From the NCBI RefSeq assembly GCF_001425085.1, contig NZ_LMDN01000004.1:342123-406122 (forward strand): DNA of 64,000 nt, written 5' to 3'. The DNA comes from Leifsonia sp. Root4 (GTDB taxonomy: Bacteria > Actinomycetota > Actinomycetes > Actinomycetales > Microbacteriaceae). Below are positions 25,139 through 37,368 of this stretch, one piece after another; within the stretch, counting starts at the first letter, position 1; the number at the start of each line of letters is the position of its first letter. The position numbers and the translations under genes are program-made. Under the pieces are notes generated by a model that ran no database searches, was not told the origin of the DNA, and saw nothing but the letters and a program-made list of their open reading frames with translations.

Positions 25139-25597
25139 TCATCTGCGCTCGTCAGAGCTCATCGGGATGCCGTTGGCTGGCTGGCGCTCATTGAGGGCCA
25201 GAGCGATGCGCACGAGCTCGACGGTCTTGAGCTCGTCGAGCTCATCGAGCGGAACCCACCGCGCCTCATCGCTGGAACCGTCGAGTTCGTGGGTGATCTC
25301 CCCAGAGATGACGTGCGCCCGGTAGAGCACGCGAATCGCATTCAGCGGGTGTGTGGCGCCGGCGAGGCGTGAGCGGGCCGCGATGACGTGGTTGTCGATG
25401 CCCAGCAGCACGTCGAGGCCCGCGTGGTAGCCGGTCTCCTCGAAGATCTCGCGCACGGCTGTCTGTGCGGGGTTCTCGCCGCCCTCGAGGCCGCCACCCG
25501 GAAGCGTCCACCCGCTCCGCCCATGCTCATTCCAGTGCGCGAGGAGAATGCACCCGTCTCGAATGATCACCCCGTAGGCAGCAACCCTGATGTCCAT
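25139..25597 (-). CDS. NUDIX hydrolase
   Basis: Pyrophosphohydrolase of 152 aa acting on a nucleoside diphosphate linked to another group. The Nudix box GX5EX7REUXEEXGU is complete: it begins GGGLEGGENPAQ and ends REIFEETGY (about residues 33-55). Substrate cannot be told; MutT-like cleaning of oxidised nucleotides and NDP-sugar hydrolysis are both possible. ATG 25597 lies six bases after minus-strand TAGTGT (25609-25604), so probably leaderless. Single gene between two terminators. Confidence 0.92.
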   Translation of the reverse strand: MDIRVAAYGVIIRDGCILLAHWNEHGRSGWTLPGGGLEGGENPAQTAVREIFEETGYHAGLDVLLGIDNHVIAARSRLAGATHPLNAIRVLYRAHVISGEITHELDGSSDEARWVPLDELDELKTVELVRIALALNERQPANGIPMSSDERR

Positions 25598-25641
25598 GCC
25601 GCAACACTAGTGCCGCGCACTCCGCGATCGAGGCGTTAATC

Positions 25642-25673
25642 AGAAGAAGGCCGACTCTCGTCGGCCTTCTTCT
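25642..25673. terminator. Bidirectional terminator between NUDIX gene and tRNA-Ala
   Basis: 13-bp stem (25642-25654 with 25661-25673) and CTCTCG loop, flanked by A-rich and T-rich runs; it ends tRNA transcription on the minus strand. Confidence 0.85.
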
Positions 25674-25688
25674 TTCAATCTGTAACTG

Positions 25689-25761
25689 TGGAGCCTGGGA
25701 GAATCGAACTCCCGACATCCTGCTTGCAAAGCAGGCGCTCTACCAACTGAGCTAAGGCCCC
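25689..25761 (-). tRNA. tRNA-Ala (TGC)
   Basis: 73-nt cloverleaf on the minus strand; acceptor GGGGCCT/AGGCTCC, discriminator A, TTCGATTC T-loop. Anticodon loop TTTGCAA gives TGC (25728-25726). Paired with tRNA-Ile downstream of gyrA, as in other actinobacteria. Confidence 0.98.
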
Positions 25762-25828
25762 GCGGGGAAGATTCTGGGAATCTTCCCCGGTGGAATGGCT
25801 GTTGCAATTACTTGTTTCAGCCATTTCG

Positions 25829-25902
25829 TGGGGATACCAGGACTTGAACCTGGGACCTCTTCGTTATCAGCGAAGCGCTCTAACCGCCTGAGCTATATCC
25901 CC
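25829..25902 (-). tRNA. tRNA-Ile (GAT)
   Basis: 74-nt cloverleaf on the minus strand; acceptor GGGGATA/TATCCCC, discriminator A. Anticodon loop CTGATAA gives GAT (25868-25866). Lies 70 bp after the DUF3566 gene. Confidence 0.98.
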
Positions 25903-25972
25903 GAATGGGCAGATATGAGACTACCTGACCACTGCCCGAAAGGTGAAATCGGGCACGTATTCCCGCGCGCGT

Positions 25973-26377
25973 CTAGTTGTTTGTGAAGCCGACGAGCACG
26001 CCGCCGGTGACCTTCACGCTCAGGTTGTAGAGCACGGCCATGATGGCGCCGAGCGCCGTCACGACGACGAGGTCGAGCAGCGCGACGACGACGGTGAAGC
26101 CCATCACCTGAGGCAGCGAGAGGATCGCCGTGAGGCTCTGAGCCCCGCCGGTGATGTCCTTGAACAGCTTGTCTGCCTCGTCGAAGATGCCAGTCGAGTC
26201 GAGCACCGTGTAGATCAGGAAGGTGCCGACGATCGTGATGATCGCCAGGCAGATCGAGATCAGGAATGACAGCTTCACGGCCGACCAGAAGTCGACGTAG
26301 ACCAGCTTCAGGCGCACCTGCTTGGTCGACGGGCGACGATTGGATTTCTTCGCCAGTTTGTCAGCGACACTACTCAT
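25973..26377 (-). CDS. DUF3566 membrane protein
   Basis: Membrane protein of 134 aa found directly after gyrA across actinobacteria. Two long hydrophobic regions, about residues 33-58 ([20 protein letters not shown]) and 90-115 ([20 protein letters not shown]), fit two to four membrane passes; the N-terminus is basic. The mycobacterial relative CwsA-region protein Rv0007 has the same place. Function unknown. Its start overlaps the gyrA stop by 8 bp, so translation is coupled. No protein-specific motif for an enzyme. Confidence 0.9.
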   Translation of the reverse strand: MSSVADKLAKKSNRRPSTKQVRLKLVYVDFWSAVKLSFLISICLAIITIVGTFLIYTVLDSTGIFDEADKLFKDITGGAQSLTAILSLPQVMGFTVVVALLDLVVVTALGAIMAVLYNLSVKVTGGVLVGFTNN

Positions 26378-28952
26378 TTACGGTTTCATCCTTCCCGGGT
26401 TCGCCCTCTGTCACGTCCGACTCCTCGTCGGCGTTCTCCAGATTGCGTTCGGTGTTCTTCGCGATGGCGATGATTCGATCATCATCGGCAAACTTGGCGA
26501 ATACAACGCCCATTGTGTCGCGCCCCTTGGCAGGGACTTCAGCGACGTCAGAGCGTACCACCTTGCCGCTGGCAAGAACCACAAGAACCTCGTCCTGCTC
26601 CTCGACGATGATCGCGCCGGCCAGATCGCCCCTGTCCTCGCTCAGCTTGGCCACCTTGATGCCCAGGCCGTTGCGGTTCTGCAAGCGGTACTGGTCGACG
26701 GAGGTGCGCTTGGCGTATCCACCCTCTGTCACGACGAACACGTAGCCCTCGTCGCTGACGACGGATGCGTCCAACAGCTCGTCGTCACCGCGGAAGTGCA
26801 TTCCGCCGACGCCGGAGGTGCTGCGACCCATGGGGCGCAGTGCCTCGTCGCTGGCCTTGAAGCGGATCGACATGCCCTTGCGGGAGACGAGGAGCACGTC
26901 GTCGTCCTCGTTCAGCAGCATCGCCGAGACGAGGGCATCGCCCTCGCGCAGCTTGATGGCGATGATGCCGCGAGAACGGTTGGTGTCGTACTCGGAGAGC
27001 GCCGTCTTCTTGATCAGGCCGTCACGGGTGGCGAGCACCAGGTACGTCGCAACCGAGTAGTCGCGGATGTCGAGGATCTGTGTGATCTCCTCGTCCGGCT
27101 GCATCTCGAGCAGGTTCGCGACGTGCTGGCCCTTCGCATCGCGGCCGGCCTCCTGGATCTCGTAGGCCTTGGCACGGTAGACGCGGCCGGCGTTCGTGAA
27201 GAACAGCAGCCAGTGGTGCGTCGTGGTGACGAAGAAGTGCTCGACGACGTCATCCGCACGCAGCTGGGCGCCCTTGACGCCCTTGCCGCCGCGGTGCTGG
27301 CTGCGGTAGTTGTCACTGCGCGTGCGCTTGACGTAGCCGCCGCGGGTGACCGTGACCACCATCTCCTCTTCGGGGATGAGGTCCTCGATGCTCATGTCGC
27401 CGTCATAGCCGTACATGATCTCGGTGCGGCGCTCGTCGCCGAACTTGGCGGTGACCTCGGCCAGCTCGTCGATGATGATCTGGCGCTGGCGGGTCTCCGA
27501 GGCGAGGATCGCGTGGAACTCGGCGATCGCCAACTCGAGCTCGTTCAAGCGGTCGATGATCTTCTGACGCTCGAGCGCGGCCAGTCGACGCAGCTGCATA
27601 GCCAGGATCGCGTCTGCCTGCAGCTGGTCCACGCCGAGCAGGTCCATCAGACCGAGGCGAGCTTTCTCGACATCCGGGGAGCGGCGGATGAGGGCGATGA
27701 CCTCATCGAGGGCGTCGAGCGCCTTCACGTAGCCACGCTGGATGTGTGCCTCGGCTTCGGCCTTCTTCAGGCGGAACTGGGTGCGGCGAACGATGACCTC
27801 GACCTGGTGCATGACCCAGGCGTGGATGAAGCCGTCGATCGAGAGCGTGCGCGGGATGCCATCGACGATGGCGAGCATGTTGGCGCCGAAGTTCTCCTGC
27901 AGCTGGGTGTGCTTGTAGAGGTTGTTCAGCACGACCTTGGCCACGGCGTCGCGCTTGAGCACGATCACGAGGCGCTGGCCGGTGCGGCCGGAGGTCTCGT
28001 CGCGGATGTCCGCGATGCCGGTGATCTTGCCGTCCTTGACCAGATCGGCGATCTTGATGGCGAGGTTGTCCGGGTTGACCTGGTACGGCAGCTCGGTCAC
28101 GACCAGGCAGGTGCGGTTCTGGATCTCCTCGACGTTGACCACGGCGCGCATCGTGATGGAGCCGCGGCCGGTGCGCTGGGCGTCGTGGATGCCCTTGACT
28201 CCGAGGATCTGGGCGCCGGTCGGGAAGTCCGGTCCCTTGATGCGCTGCATGAGAGCTTCTTGCAGCTCCTCGCGCGTCGCGTCGGGGTTCTCGAGGTACC
28301 ACTGGGCACCGGATGCCACCTCGCGCAGGTTGTGCGGCGGGATGTTCGTGGCCATACCGACCGCGATGCCGACCGAGCCGTTGACGAGCAGGTTCGGGAA
28401 GCGGGCCGGCAGGACCGACGGCTCCTGCGTGCGGCCGTCGTAGTTGTCCTGGAAGTCGACCGTGTCCTCGTCGATGTCACGGACCATCTCGAGGGCGAGC
28501 GGGGCCATCTTGGTCTCGGTGTATCGCGGGGCGGCAGCGCCGTCGTTGCCGGGAGAGCCGAAGTTGCCCTGGCCGAGCGCCAGCGGGTAACGCAGGCTCC
28601 AGGGCTGGACGAGGCGCACCAGCGCGTCGTAGATGGAGCTGTCACCGTGCGGGTGGAACTGACCCATCACGTCGCCGACGACGCGCGAGCACTTGGAGAA
28701 AGCCTTGTCCGGGCGGTAGCCGCCATCGAACATCGCATAGATGACGCGGCGGTGCACCGGCTTGAGACCGTCACGCACATCGGGCAGCGCGCGCCCGACG
28801 ATGACGCTCATGGCGTAGTCGAGGTAGGACCGCTGCATTTCCAGCTGCAGATCAACCTGGTCGATCTTGCCGTGCGCCTTGAACGTGTCTGCGGCCAGCT
28901 GCTCGTCGGCGCTCAACTGTTCGCCACCGGTGATGTTGTCTTCGTCTGCCAT
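26370..28952 (-). CDS. gyrA: DNA gyrase subunit A
   Basis: Catalytic cleavage/religation subunit of gyrase, 860 aa, full length. Active-site Y144 lies in APRYTETKM. The quinolone-determining stretch is [15 protein letters not shown]105 and D109 occupy the positions of E. coli S83 and D87, the susceptible-type residues. The C-terminal beta-pinwheel includes the GyrA-box-like [10 protein letters not shown] near residue 560. Acidic C-terminal tail. No intein. Lies 117 bp after gyrB; the gap holds GC-rich inverted repeats but no obvious separate promoter. DUF3566 follows with an overlap. Confidence 0.98.
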   Translation of the reverse strand: MADEDNITGGEQLSADEQLAADTFKAHGKIDQVDLQLEMQRSYLDYAMSVIVGRALPDVRDGLKPVHRRVIYAMFDGGYRPDKAFSKCSRVVGDVMGQFHPHGDSSIYDALVRLVQPWSLRYPLALGQGNFGSPGNDGAAAPRYTETKMAPLALEMVRDIDEDTVDFQDNYDGRTQEPSVLPARFPNLLVNGSVGIAVGMATNIPPHNLREVASGAQWYLENPDATREELQEALMQRIKGPDFPTGAQILGVKGIHDAQRTGRGSITMRAVVNVEEIQNRTCLVVTELPYQVNPDNLAIKIADLVKDGKITGIADIRDETSGRTGQRLVIVLKRDAVAKVVLNNLYKHTQLQENFGANMLAIVDGIPRTLSIDGFIHAWVMHQVEVIVRRTQFRLKKAEAEAHIQRGYVKALDALDEVIALIRRSPDVEKARLGLMDLLGVDQLQADAILAMQLRRLAALERQKIIDRLNELELAIAEFHAILASETRQRQIIIDELAEVTAKFGDERRTEIMYGYDGDMSIEDLIPEEEMVVTVTRGGYVKRTRSDNYRSQHRGGKGVKGAQLRADDVVEHFFVTTTHHWLLFFTNAGRVYRAKAYEIQEAGRDAKGQHVANLLEMQPDEEITQILDIRDYSVATYLVLATRDGLIKKTALSEYDTNRSRGIIAIKLREGDALVSAMLLNEDDDVLLVSRKGMSIRFKASDEALRPMGRSTSGVGGMHFRGDDELLDASVVSDEGYVFVVTEGGYAKRTSVDQYRLQNRNGLGIKVAKLSEDRGDLAGAIIVEEQDEVLVVLASGKVVRSDVAEVPAKGRDTMGVVFAKFADDDRIIAIAKNTERNLENADEESDVTEGEPGKDETVNE

Positions 28953-29069
28953 TTGTCTTCTCGTCTACTTACTCAAGTTCGTACGGGTGCTCTCAGAGGC
29001 TTCGCCAACCGGCCGGAAGGGCCGATTGGCTCGAGCCCTGATCGGATCGCCGCTGCGCGGCTCTCGCGA

Positions 29070-31055
<1,986 letters not shown>

Positions 31056-31170
31056 TTAGGCTCCTGACCGTCGTTTAGGCGACTCCCCATGCTACCAAGA
31101 AGGGCACCATCCCCGGGGAGATTTCGCGATCTGAGGGCCTTGATTTCGGTAGTTGACCGAATTTGTTTGC

Positions 31171-31764
31171 CTACCCGTAGGTATCGCGCGGGCCACGCCC
31201 TGGAATCGATCTGGGGCCCTTTTTCCAGGAAGGGGCGTTCGGCCCCTGAAAGCGGATCGAGACGACACCCGCTTCGGTGAACTCCGTGACGATGCGCGTC
31301 ATGATCTCAACACGCATGAGGCGCAACTGCGTCGCCCACGCTGTCGACTCGCATTGCACCGTGAGCACACCATCATCGATCCCGAGCGGCGTCGAGTGTT
31401 TAGCGGTCTCGGCTCCGGCGATCGCCGCCCAGGAGTTCAGCAGATCGGCCTGGGTGAGGGGGGCCCGCCAGCCCAACTGCTTCGTGAGCAGCTCGAGGGA
31501 GTCGCCGAGCCCCTTCGGATCGCGGCCGATGCCGAAGGCCTGGCTCTCCGCCGGGTCGTGGAGCTTCTTGCGCTTGAGGCGCGCCCCCCGCGGGAACCCA
31601 CCGAACACTTCTTTGAGGTGCAGGTAGACCCGGCTTGCCTCGGTCTCGTCCGGCAGCGACGATCGGTGTTGAACGGTTGGGTTTGCCGTGGTCGCCGCGA
31701 TATCGGGGCTCGCCGACGTCCCCGACCGGCCTGGCGAACGGGGCGGCTGTGGCAGATCAGGCAT
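31171..31764 (-). CDS. DUF721/DciA-like protein
   Basis: Protein of 197 aa in the recF-gyrB gap, family DUF721 (DciA-like). The domain covers about residues 80-175 with LTKQLGWRAPLTQADLL, NSWAAIAGAETAKHS and LRLMRVEI. DciA proteins of this family load replicative helicase in bacteria that lack DnaC/DnaI, so it may deliver DnaB at the origin; both dnaA and dnaB are in this window. ATG 31764 overlaps the recF stop by 8 bp. N-terminal 45 residues are Pro/Ser-rich and probably disordered. Confidence 0.9.
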   Translation of the reverse strand: MPDLPQPPRSPGRSGTSASPDIAATTANPTVQHRSSLPDETEASRVYLHLKEVFGGFPRGARLKRKKLHDPAESQAFGIGRDPKGLGDSLELLTKQLGWRAPLTQADLLNSWAAIAGAETAKHSTPLGIDDGVLTVQCESTAWATQLRLMRVEIMTRIVTEFTEAGVVSIRFQGPNAPSWKKGPRSIPGRGPRDTYG

Positions 31765-32938
31765 CGACGATCTCCCCCGCGCGGATGTGGATGGTGTGCG
31801 CGGCGAGGGCCGCCGGAACGTCGTCGAGCACGGCGGCGGTGATGAGCACCTGCTCGTAGCCGGTGACAGCCTCGGCCAGCCGGCTCCGGCGCTGCTGGTC
31901 GAGTTCGGCGAAGACGTCATCGAGGATCAACACCGGGTCGCCGGCAGCGGCCTCGCGGCGGAGGATCTCGGCCGCAGCCAGCTTGAGGGCGAGGGCGAAC
32001 GACCACGACTCACCGTGACTCGCGTAGCCCTTGGCGGGAAGGGCGTTCAACATGAAGACGAGGTCATCGCGGTGCGGCCCGACCAGGGTGATCGCGCGGT
32101 CGAGCTCCTTGCCGCGCACAGCCGCGAGAGCCGAACGGAAACGCTCCGCCGTGCCGCTTCCTTCACTGCCGCTGCCGTTGGTTGAGCTCGGCGGCGTGAC
32201 CTCCACCGCGCTGAAGCCATCGTCACCGTCGATGTCCGCGCCGAGAATGCTCAACTGCGGGCGGAGATCGGGCCCATGATCGTCGCCGGCGACGGCGTGG
32301 TAGGCGCGGCGCAGCGGTTCGCGCAGAGCGCGGACCAGCTCCAGCCGTTCATCGATGATCTCCGAGCCCAGTGCGACCAGGCGCTCATCCCAGATGTCGA
32401 GAGTCGACAGCGCGTCGCCGCGCACGCCGCGCGCCCTGGCCGATTTCAGCAGGCTGTTGCGCTGTTTCAGCACACGGTCGTAGTCGGCGAGCACTCCGGA
32501 GAGTCGCGGGGAGCGCAGGATCAACAGCTGGTCGAGGAAACGCCGTCTGCCCGATGGTTCGCCGCGCACGAGCGCGAGATCCTCCGGCGCGAACAGCACG
32601 CTGGAGAAGTAGCGCGGCAGCTCGCGGGGCTTGATCGCTGATCGGTTGATCTGCGCCCGATTCGCGCCGACCCGGTTGAGCTGGACCTCTGCGAGTATCG
32701 ACCGCTGCCCGTTTTCGAGCCTGGCCCGGATGATCGCGGCATCCCGGCCCGCGCGAATCATCGCGTGATCGGTCGACACCCGATGCGAGCCGAGGGTACT
32801 GAGATAGCCGAGTGCCTCAACGAGGTTGGTCTTGCCCTGCCCGTTCCGCCCGACGATGAGGTTCGCGCCGGGGCGCAACTCAACCTCGGCAACCGCATAA
32901 TTGCGGAAGTCGCTGAGACTCAGATGCGAAACGAACAC
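31757..32938 (-). CDS. recF: Recombination mediator RecF
   Basis: SMC-like ATPase that loads RecA at gapped DNA, 393 aa. Walker A GRNGQGKTN (residues 30-38), N-terminus LSLSDFRNYA, and Walker B ILDDVFAELD near residue 330 are intact. Slightly longer than many RecF proteins owing to an insertion rich in Ser/Gly near residues 245-260 (PPSSTNGSGSEGSG). Lies between gnd and the DUF721 gene on the dnaN-gyrB strand, with overlapping stop and start, so part of one transcription unit. Confidence 0.97.
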   Translation of the reverse strand: MFVSHLSLSDFRNYAVAEVELRPGANLIVGRNGQGKTNLVEALGYLSTLGSHRVSTDHAMIRAGRDAAIIRARLENGQRSILAEVQLNRVGANRAQINRSAIKPRELPRYFSSVLFAPEDLALVRGEPSGRRRFLDQLLILRSPRLSGVLADYDRVLKQRNSLLKSARARGVRGDALSTLDIWDERLVALGSEIIDERLELVRALREPLRRAYHAVAGDDHGPDLRPQLSILGADIDGDDGFSAVEVTPPSSTNGSGSEGSGTAERFRSALAAVRGKELDRAITLVGPHRDDLVFMLNALPAKGYASHGESWSFALALKLAAAEILRREAAAGDPVLILDDVFAELDQQRRSRLAEAVTGYEQVLITAAVLDDVPAALAAHTIHIRAGEIVDA

Positions 32939-32982
32939 GGCCCCAACTTTATCGGGCTCCCTCTGACAGCCCGCCGGTCACG

Positions 32983-33873
32983 CTAGCCTTCGGACTTCTT
33001 GACCTCATGGCCACCGAACTGGTTGCGCAGGGCGGCAACGGCCTTCATCGCCGGCGAATCGTCCTGTCGCGAGACGAAACGGGCAAAGATCGACGCGCTG
33101 ATCGTCGGAACGGGGACGGCGTTGGCGATGGCCTCCTCGACGGTCCATCGGCCTTCGCCGGAGTCGTCGACGTAGCCCTCGATGTCGCTCAGATCGGCGT
33201 CCTCGTCCAGCGCGCGCACGAGCAGCTCGAGCAGCCAGGAGCGCACGACGGTGCCGCGCTGCCAGGCCTTGAACGTTCCGGGCACGTCCTTGATCAGGTC
33301 GCTCCGTGCATCGAGGAGCTCATAGCCCTCCGCGTAGGCCTGCATCAATGCGTATTCGATGCCGTTGTGCACCATCTTGGCGTAGTGGCCGGCGCCGACC
33401 TCGCCGACGTGAACGAAGCCTTCCTCGCGCGGGCCCTCCGGGCGCAGCGCGTCGAAGACGGGCATGACACGCTCGACCTGGGCCGCGCTTCCACCGACCA
33501 TCAGGCCGTAGCCGTTCTCACGGCCCCAGACCCCACCGGAGACACCGGCATCGATGTAGTCGATGCCCTTGGCGCCGAGCAGTTCCGCGTGCTTGAAGTC
33601 CTCGGTGAAGCGGGAGTTGCCACCGTCGATCACGAGATCGCCCGGCTCGAGCAGCTCGTTCAGCTCGTCGATCACAGCATCGGTGATCGCGCCGGCGGGT
33701 ACCATCACCCAGACGGTGCGGGGTGCGGGCAGAGCGGCGACCATCTCGGCGACGGTCGCGACATCCGTGACCTCGGGGTTGCGATCGAAGCCCGTGACGT
33801 CGATGCCCTGTGCGCGCAGGCGGCTACGCATGTTGCCGCCCATTTTTCCGAGACCGATGAGACCGATGTGCAT
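32983..33873 (-). CDS. gnd: 6-phosphogluconate dehydrogenase (short, decarboxylating)
   Basis: Oxidises and decarboxylates 6-phosphogluconate to ribulose 5-phosphate. At 296 aa it belongs to the short Gnd/GntZ-type class. Rossmann motif GLGKMGGNM (residues 7-15), substrate region VIDGGNSRF, and the catalytic GAGHYAKMVHNGIEY with Lys and His are present. D31 or R32 at the strand end (FDRNP) will decide NAD or NADP preference; not resolved here. Its place between dnaN and recF is conserved in many actinobacteria and supplies pentoses for nucleotides. Confidence 0.95.
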   Translation of the reverse strand: MHIGLIGLGKMGGNMRSRLRAQGIDVTGFDRNPEVTDVATVAEMVAALPAPRTVWVMVPAGAITDAVIDELNELLEPGDLVIDGGNSRFTEDFKHAELLGAKGIDYIDAGVSGGVWGRENGYGLMVGGSAAQVERVMPVFDALRPEGPREEGFVHVGEVGAGHYAKMVHNGIEYALMQAYAEGYELLDARSDLIKDVPGTFKAWQRGTVVRSWLLELLVRALDEDADLSDIEGYVDDSGEGRWTVEEAIANAVPVPTISASIFARFVSRQDDSPAMKAVAALRNQFGGHEVKKSEG

Positions 33874-33969
33874 TGTGTTTCCTTGGCTTGAGGTGCAGCA
33901 ACGACGGATGTCGCGGCTATCGTGCGAGTGGCGCGACGTTGCGTCAAGTTCGGGGTTGGTTGATGTGGC

Positions 33970-35118
33970 CTAGCGCAGCAGCAGGTTGGGCTGCAGCAGG
34001 TACTTGTAGCTGTCGGCGCTCGGTTCTTCCTTCGAGCTCTGGCTCGTGATCAGCACAGGGCCGGGCTTGTTCGGGTTCTCGGTGCGGGTGAACGAGATGC
34101 GCACGAACTCGGAGTGAACCGCCCCCAGGCCGTCGAGCAGGAACTGGGGCTTGAGCGAGACCACGATCTCGTCACCGGTGAGCACGGCGTCGATGGTCTC
34201 AGAGGCCTGCGCCTGTTCCGAGCCGATGGCCTCGAGTGTGAGGCCGTCAGCCGAGAAGCTGTACCGCAGGGCCGCCTCGCGCTCCAGGACGAGGGCGACG
34301 CGCCTCGTCGCCTCGATGAGCTCCGCGGTGTTCATCACGGCGTGGTTCGGCGTGGTGTCAGGGAACAGACGACGAACGGGCGGGAAGTTGCCCTTGATCA
34401 ACAGGCTGGTGACGGTCTTCTTGTTCGCGGTGAACGCGATCAGTTCCCGGTCGTCGTTGTTGGTGATGGCGACCGAGATCGTGCCGGCATTGCCGAACGT
34501 CTTGCCCACTTCCTGCAGGGTGCGGGCCGGAACCAGTGCGGTGATGGTCTCACCGCTGGCGTTGTTGCCGCCATCCCAGTTGATTTCTCGCACGGCGACG
34601 CGGTAGCGGTCGGTGGCGACCAGCCCCAGGCTGTTCTCGCTGACCTCGAGCTGCACGCCAGTGATCACGGGGGTGACGTCGTCACGCGACGCCGCGACCG
34701 CGACCTGAGCAACGGCGGCAGCGAATTCCTCGGCGGGAACGAGTCCGGACTCGGAGCTGATCTGCGGGATGCTCGGGTATTCCTCGACGGGCATGGACAG
34801 GAGCGTGAAGCTCGCAGATCCGCTGCTGACGATGATCCGGCTCTCCTCGGTGCTGAATCGCACGGGGGCGTTGGGAAGTCTGTTGGCGATCTCGGCCAGG
34901 AGGCGACCCGAGACGAGTACGGTGCCTGTCTCCTCGACATCGGCCGCGATCTCGGTCTGCGCAGAGACCTCGTAGTCAAACGACGACAGGATCAGCCCGG
35001 TCTCCGTGGCCTGGATGAGCACACCGCTCAGAATCGGCAGCGTTGTGCGCTGCGGGAGGAGCTTGACGGCGAAGGAAACCGCTTCGCTGAAGACATCCCG
35101 GTTGGCCTGAAACTTCAC
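33970..35118 (-). CDS. dnaN: DNA polymerase III sliding clamp
   Basis: Beta clamp that holds polymerase and other factors on DNA, 382 aa, three similar clamp folds. Begins MKFQANRDVFSEAV, with SGVLIQATE and a C-terminal ILITSQ-like region near the family end. The last 12 residues, KYLLQPNLLLR, extend slightly beyond the usual PMRL ending. Partner for NucS, RecF-repaired replication and Pol III. Lies next to the origin on the same strand as dnaA; ATG 35118. Confidence 0.97.
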   Translation of the reverse strand: MKFQANRDVFSEAVSFAVKLLPQRTTLPILSGVLIQATETGLILSSFDYEVSAQTEIAADVEETGTVLVSGRLLAEIANRLPNAPVRFSTEESRIIVSSGSASFTLLSMPVEEYPSIPQISSESGLVPAEEFAAAVAQVAVAASRDDVTPVITGVQLEVSENSLGLVATDRYRVAVREINWDGGNNASGETITALVPARTLQEVGKTFGNAGTISVAITNNDDRELIAFTANKKTVTSLLIKGNFPPVRRLFPDTTPNHAVMNTAELIEATRRVALVLEREAALRYSFSADGLTLEAIGSEQAQASETIDAVLTGDEIVVSLKPQFLLDGLGAVHSEFVRISFTRTENPNKPGPVLITSQSSKEEPSADSYKYLLQPNLLLR

Positions 35119-35555
35119 GAAGGCGCTCCTGTTCGCTGCTTGTCGATTGCGCCTGACAGCGGGGCTGACGGGCTGGGCTCCATGCTAACCCCTGCCATTA
35201 CGGCGTGGGTTTCTTGTCATTCGTTTCGGGCTCTGGGCGGCTCGGCCGTCCACAAGGTTGTCGCATGGGAGATCTCTTTAAGAATTCTTTAACGGTCTTA
35301 ACCGCTGTGGAAACTGTGGATAACTATGTTAATTCGTTGTATACACAGAGAACTACGCGGCTGTCACTTGTTGAAGTTGTGTGAGCGTTAACGCCCTCAT
35401 GCATGGGGAGCGGGTCGCGCCGAGAGGCTCAAACCCACAAGAACACGGCATTCTTCAACAGCTTCAAGCGAGTTGCTCATTAACTATCCACAAGTTATCC
35501 ACAACATGTGAGTAGTGGAATATTCTGGCGGCCCGGGCGCGTCGAGCACAAGCCC
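35119..35555. other. Replication origin oriC (dnaA-dnaN gap)
   Basis: 437-bp AT-richer gap between dnaA and dnaN. DnaA boxes: TGTGGATAA (35315-35323, perfect), TTATCCACA (35495-35503, perfect), CTATCCACA (35484-35492), TGTGGAAAC (35306-35314). AT-rich runs at 35275-35345 (AATTCTTTAACGG, TATGTTAATTCG) are candidate unwinding elements. No gene of any length is convincing here. Gene context makes the assignment as chromosome origin secure. Confidence 0.92.
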
Positions 35556-37034
35556 CTACTTGTAGCGGTGGTTCTGCTTTATGCGGTTCGTGAGCTCGGT
35601 CACCTGGTTGTAGATCGAGCGACGCTCCTTCATGAGCTCGCTGATCTTCTTGTTGGCATACATCACCGTGGTGTGGTCGCGATTGCCGAACAGCTGCCCG
35701 ATCTTGGGGAGCGAGAGGTTCGTGAGCTCGCGGCAGAGGTACATGGCGATCTGTCTGGCCGTGGCGACCGCCTGCGAGCGGCTGGACCCGTAGAGGTCGT
35801 CGACGGTGAGTTTGAAGTAGTCAGCAGTGTTCGTGATGATGTCTGCCGGCGCGATCACGTTGTCCTCGTCGAGGGTGATGAGATCCTTCAGCACCGTCTG
35901 CACCAGGTTCATGTCAACCGGTGTGCGGTTGAGGCTGGCGAAGGCGGTGACGCGGATGAGCGTCCCCTCGAGCTCCCGGATGTTGGAGGACACCTTGGTT
36001 GCGATGAATTCGAGGATGTCGTCTGGCGCCTGCATGCGCTCTGATTGCGCCTTCTTGCGCAGAATGGCGATGCGGGTCTCGAGGTCGGGCACCTGCACAT
36101 CGGTGATGAGGCCCCACTCGAAGCGGCTCCGCATGCGGTCCTCGAAGCCGGTGAGCGCCTTCGGCGGCAGGTCGCTCGTGATGACCACCTGCTTGTTGTG
36201 ATCGTGAAGCGTATTGAAGGTGTGGAAGAAGGCTTCCTGCGTCTCGGCCTTGCCCTGCAGGAACTGGATGTCATCGATCAGGAGGATGTCGATGTTCCGG
36301 TAGCGGGACTGGAAGACCGCTCCCCTGTTATTGGCAATCGAGTTGATGAAGTCGTTGGTGAACTCTTCCGAACTCACGTATCGCACGCGCACGCCCGGGT
36401 AGAGGCTCATGGCGTAGTGACCGATGGCGTGCAGGAGGTGGGTCTTGCCGAGCCCGGAGTCGCCATAGATGAAGAGGGGGTTGTACGCCTTGGCCGGGGC
36501 CTCGGCGACGGCGACGGCCGCAGCGTGAGCGAATCGGTTCGACTGACCGATGACGAAGTTGTCGAAGCTGTACTTCGGGTTCAGCCTGGTGTCATTGGAC
36601 TGTTCCGGCGAACTGTGCTCGAAGACGGACTGCGGGGTCGCGGGGGTCTCCACGACGTTGGGCGGGGTGACCGGGACCGCGGGCTGGTGCTGTGGCGGCA
36701 TCGTCTGGGGCACACCCAAGGACTCCGGGGACTCGAATGCCTGCTGCGTTGCTGCGTCGTTCTCCAGCTCCGGATTGACGACGACATAGAAGTTGGTGAT
36801 GGCGGGCGTTCCGATGGCACTCATCGCCGCCAACAGCGACGTTCGCATGCGCTGGTTCAACATGCTCGCGGTGAAGTCGTTCGGGACTTCCAGATAGAAG
36901 GTGCCCGCTGCGATCCCCTTCGGCTCGACCAGGTTGAGGAAGCCGTAAAGCATCGGGGTGATCGTGCTGTCCGACGTGAGTCCCGCGAGCACATCGCTCC
37001 AGGTGTTCTCGATCGGCTGTTCGACGTCGGCCAT
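35556..37034 (-). CDS. dnaA: Chromosomal replication initiator DnaA
   Basis: AAA+ initiator of 492 aa. Domain I about residues 1-95, a Pro/Gln-rich domain II linker (about 95-160), the ATPase with Walker A GDSGLGKTHLL near residue 195 and Walker B LLIDDIQFLQG near 255, and domain IV with the DNA-binding signature GNRDHTTVMYANKKI. ATG 37034 follows GGAG at five bases and gives the family start MADVEQPIENTW; an ATG at 37121 would lie in the promoter region. DnaA-box-like repeats upstream suggest autorepression. Confidence 0.98.
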   Translation of the reverse strand: MADVEQPIENTWSDVLAGLTSDSTITPMLYGFLNLVEPKGIAAGTFYLEVPNDFTASMLNQRMRTSLLAAMSAIGTPAITNFYVVVNPELENDAATQQAFESPESLGVPQTMPPQHQPAVPVTPPNVVETPATPQSVFEHSSPEQSNDTRLNPKYSFDNFVIGQSNRFAHAAAVAVAEAPAKAYNPLFIYGDSGLGKTHLLHAIGHYAMSLYPGVRVRYVSSEEFTNDFINSIANNRGAVFQSRYRNIDILLIDDIQFLQGKAETQEAFFHTFNTLHDHNKQVVITSDLPPKALTGFEDRMRSRFEWGLITDVQVPDLETRIAILRKKAQSERMQAPDDILEFIATKVSSNIRELEGTLIRVTAFASLNRTPVDMNLVQTVLKDLITLDEDNVIAPADIITNTADYFKLTVDDLYGSSRSQAVATARQIAMYLCRELTNLSLPKIGQLFGNRDHTTVMYANKKISELMKERRSIYNQVTELTNRIKQNHRYK

Positions 37035-37153
37035 TGTTCTCCACACTTCTTGTGTCGCTGCGATGCTCGTGCCCGACTCGGTACCGCGGGCAGTGATGCT
37101 GCGTGCGGATGGTGGTGCCATGGATCCGAGAAAGTTGAAAAGTACTCACAGAG

Positions 37154-37217
37154 TTATCCACCGCTGTGGGTAACTCCCACAAAACTAGCGGAACTATGGG
37201 TATCTTGCTGGGGATAA
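37154..37217. promoter_or_regulatory. DnaA-box-like repeats upstream of dnaA
   Basis: TTATCCACC (37154-37162), TGTGGGTAA (37165-37173) and TGGGGATAA (37209-37217), each one base from consensus, in the divergent dnaA/rpmH gap. Likely part of a second origin subregion and of dnaA autoregulation. The rest of the 37035-37457 gap holds the rpmH promoter and no gene. Confidence 0.7.
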
Positions 37218-37339
37218 CTTCGTGGGCAATGCTCAGAACCGACCCGCATTCCTGCAGAATAGGAGGCGGGCGGCCCGCGTGTCGCTGCTGCACAAGCTGT
37301 GAAGATCATGGAGAATCCACTGCCGATCAGGCATCCGGT

Positions 37340-37368
37340 TTGACCGGAGCCGGCTCAGGCCGTAGTTT
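37340..37368 (+). promoter_or_regulatory. rpmH promoter
   Basis: TTGACC (37340-37345), 17-bp spacer, TAGTTT (37363-37368), reading toward rpmH about 90 bp downstream. Ideal spacing for the main sigma factor. Confidence 0.6.
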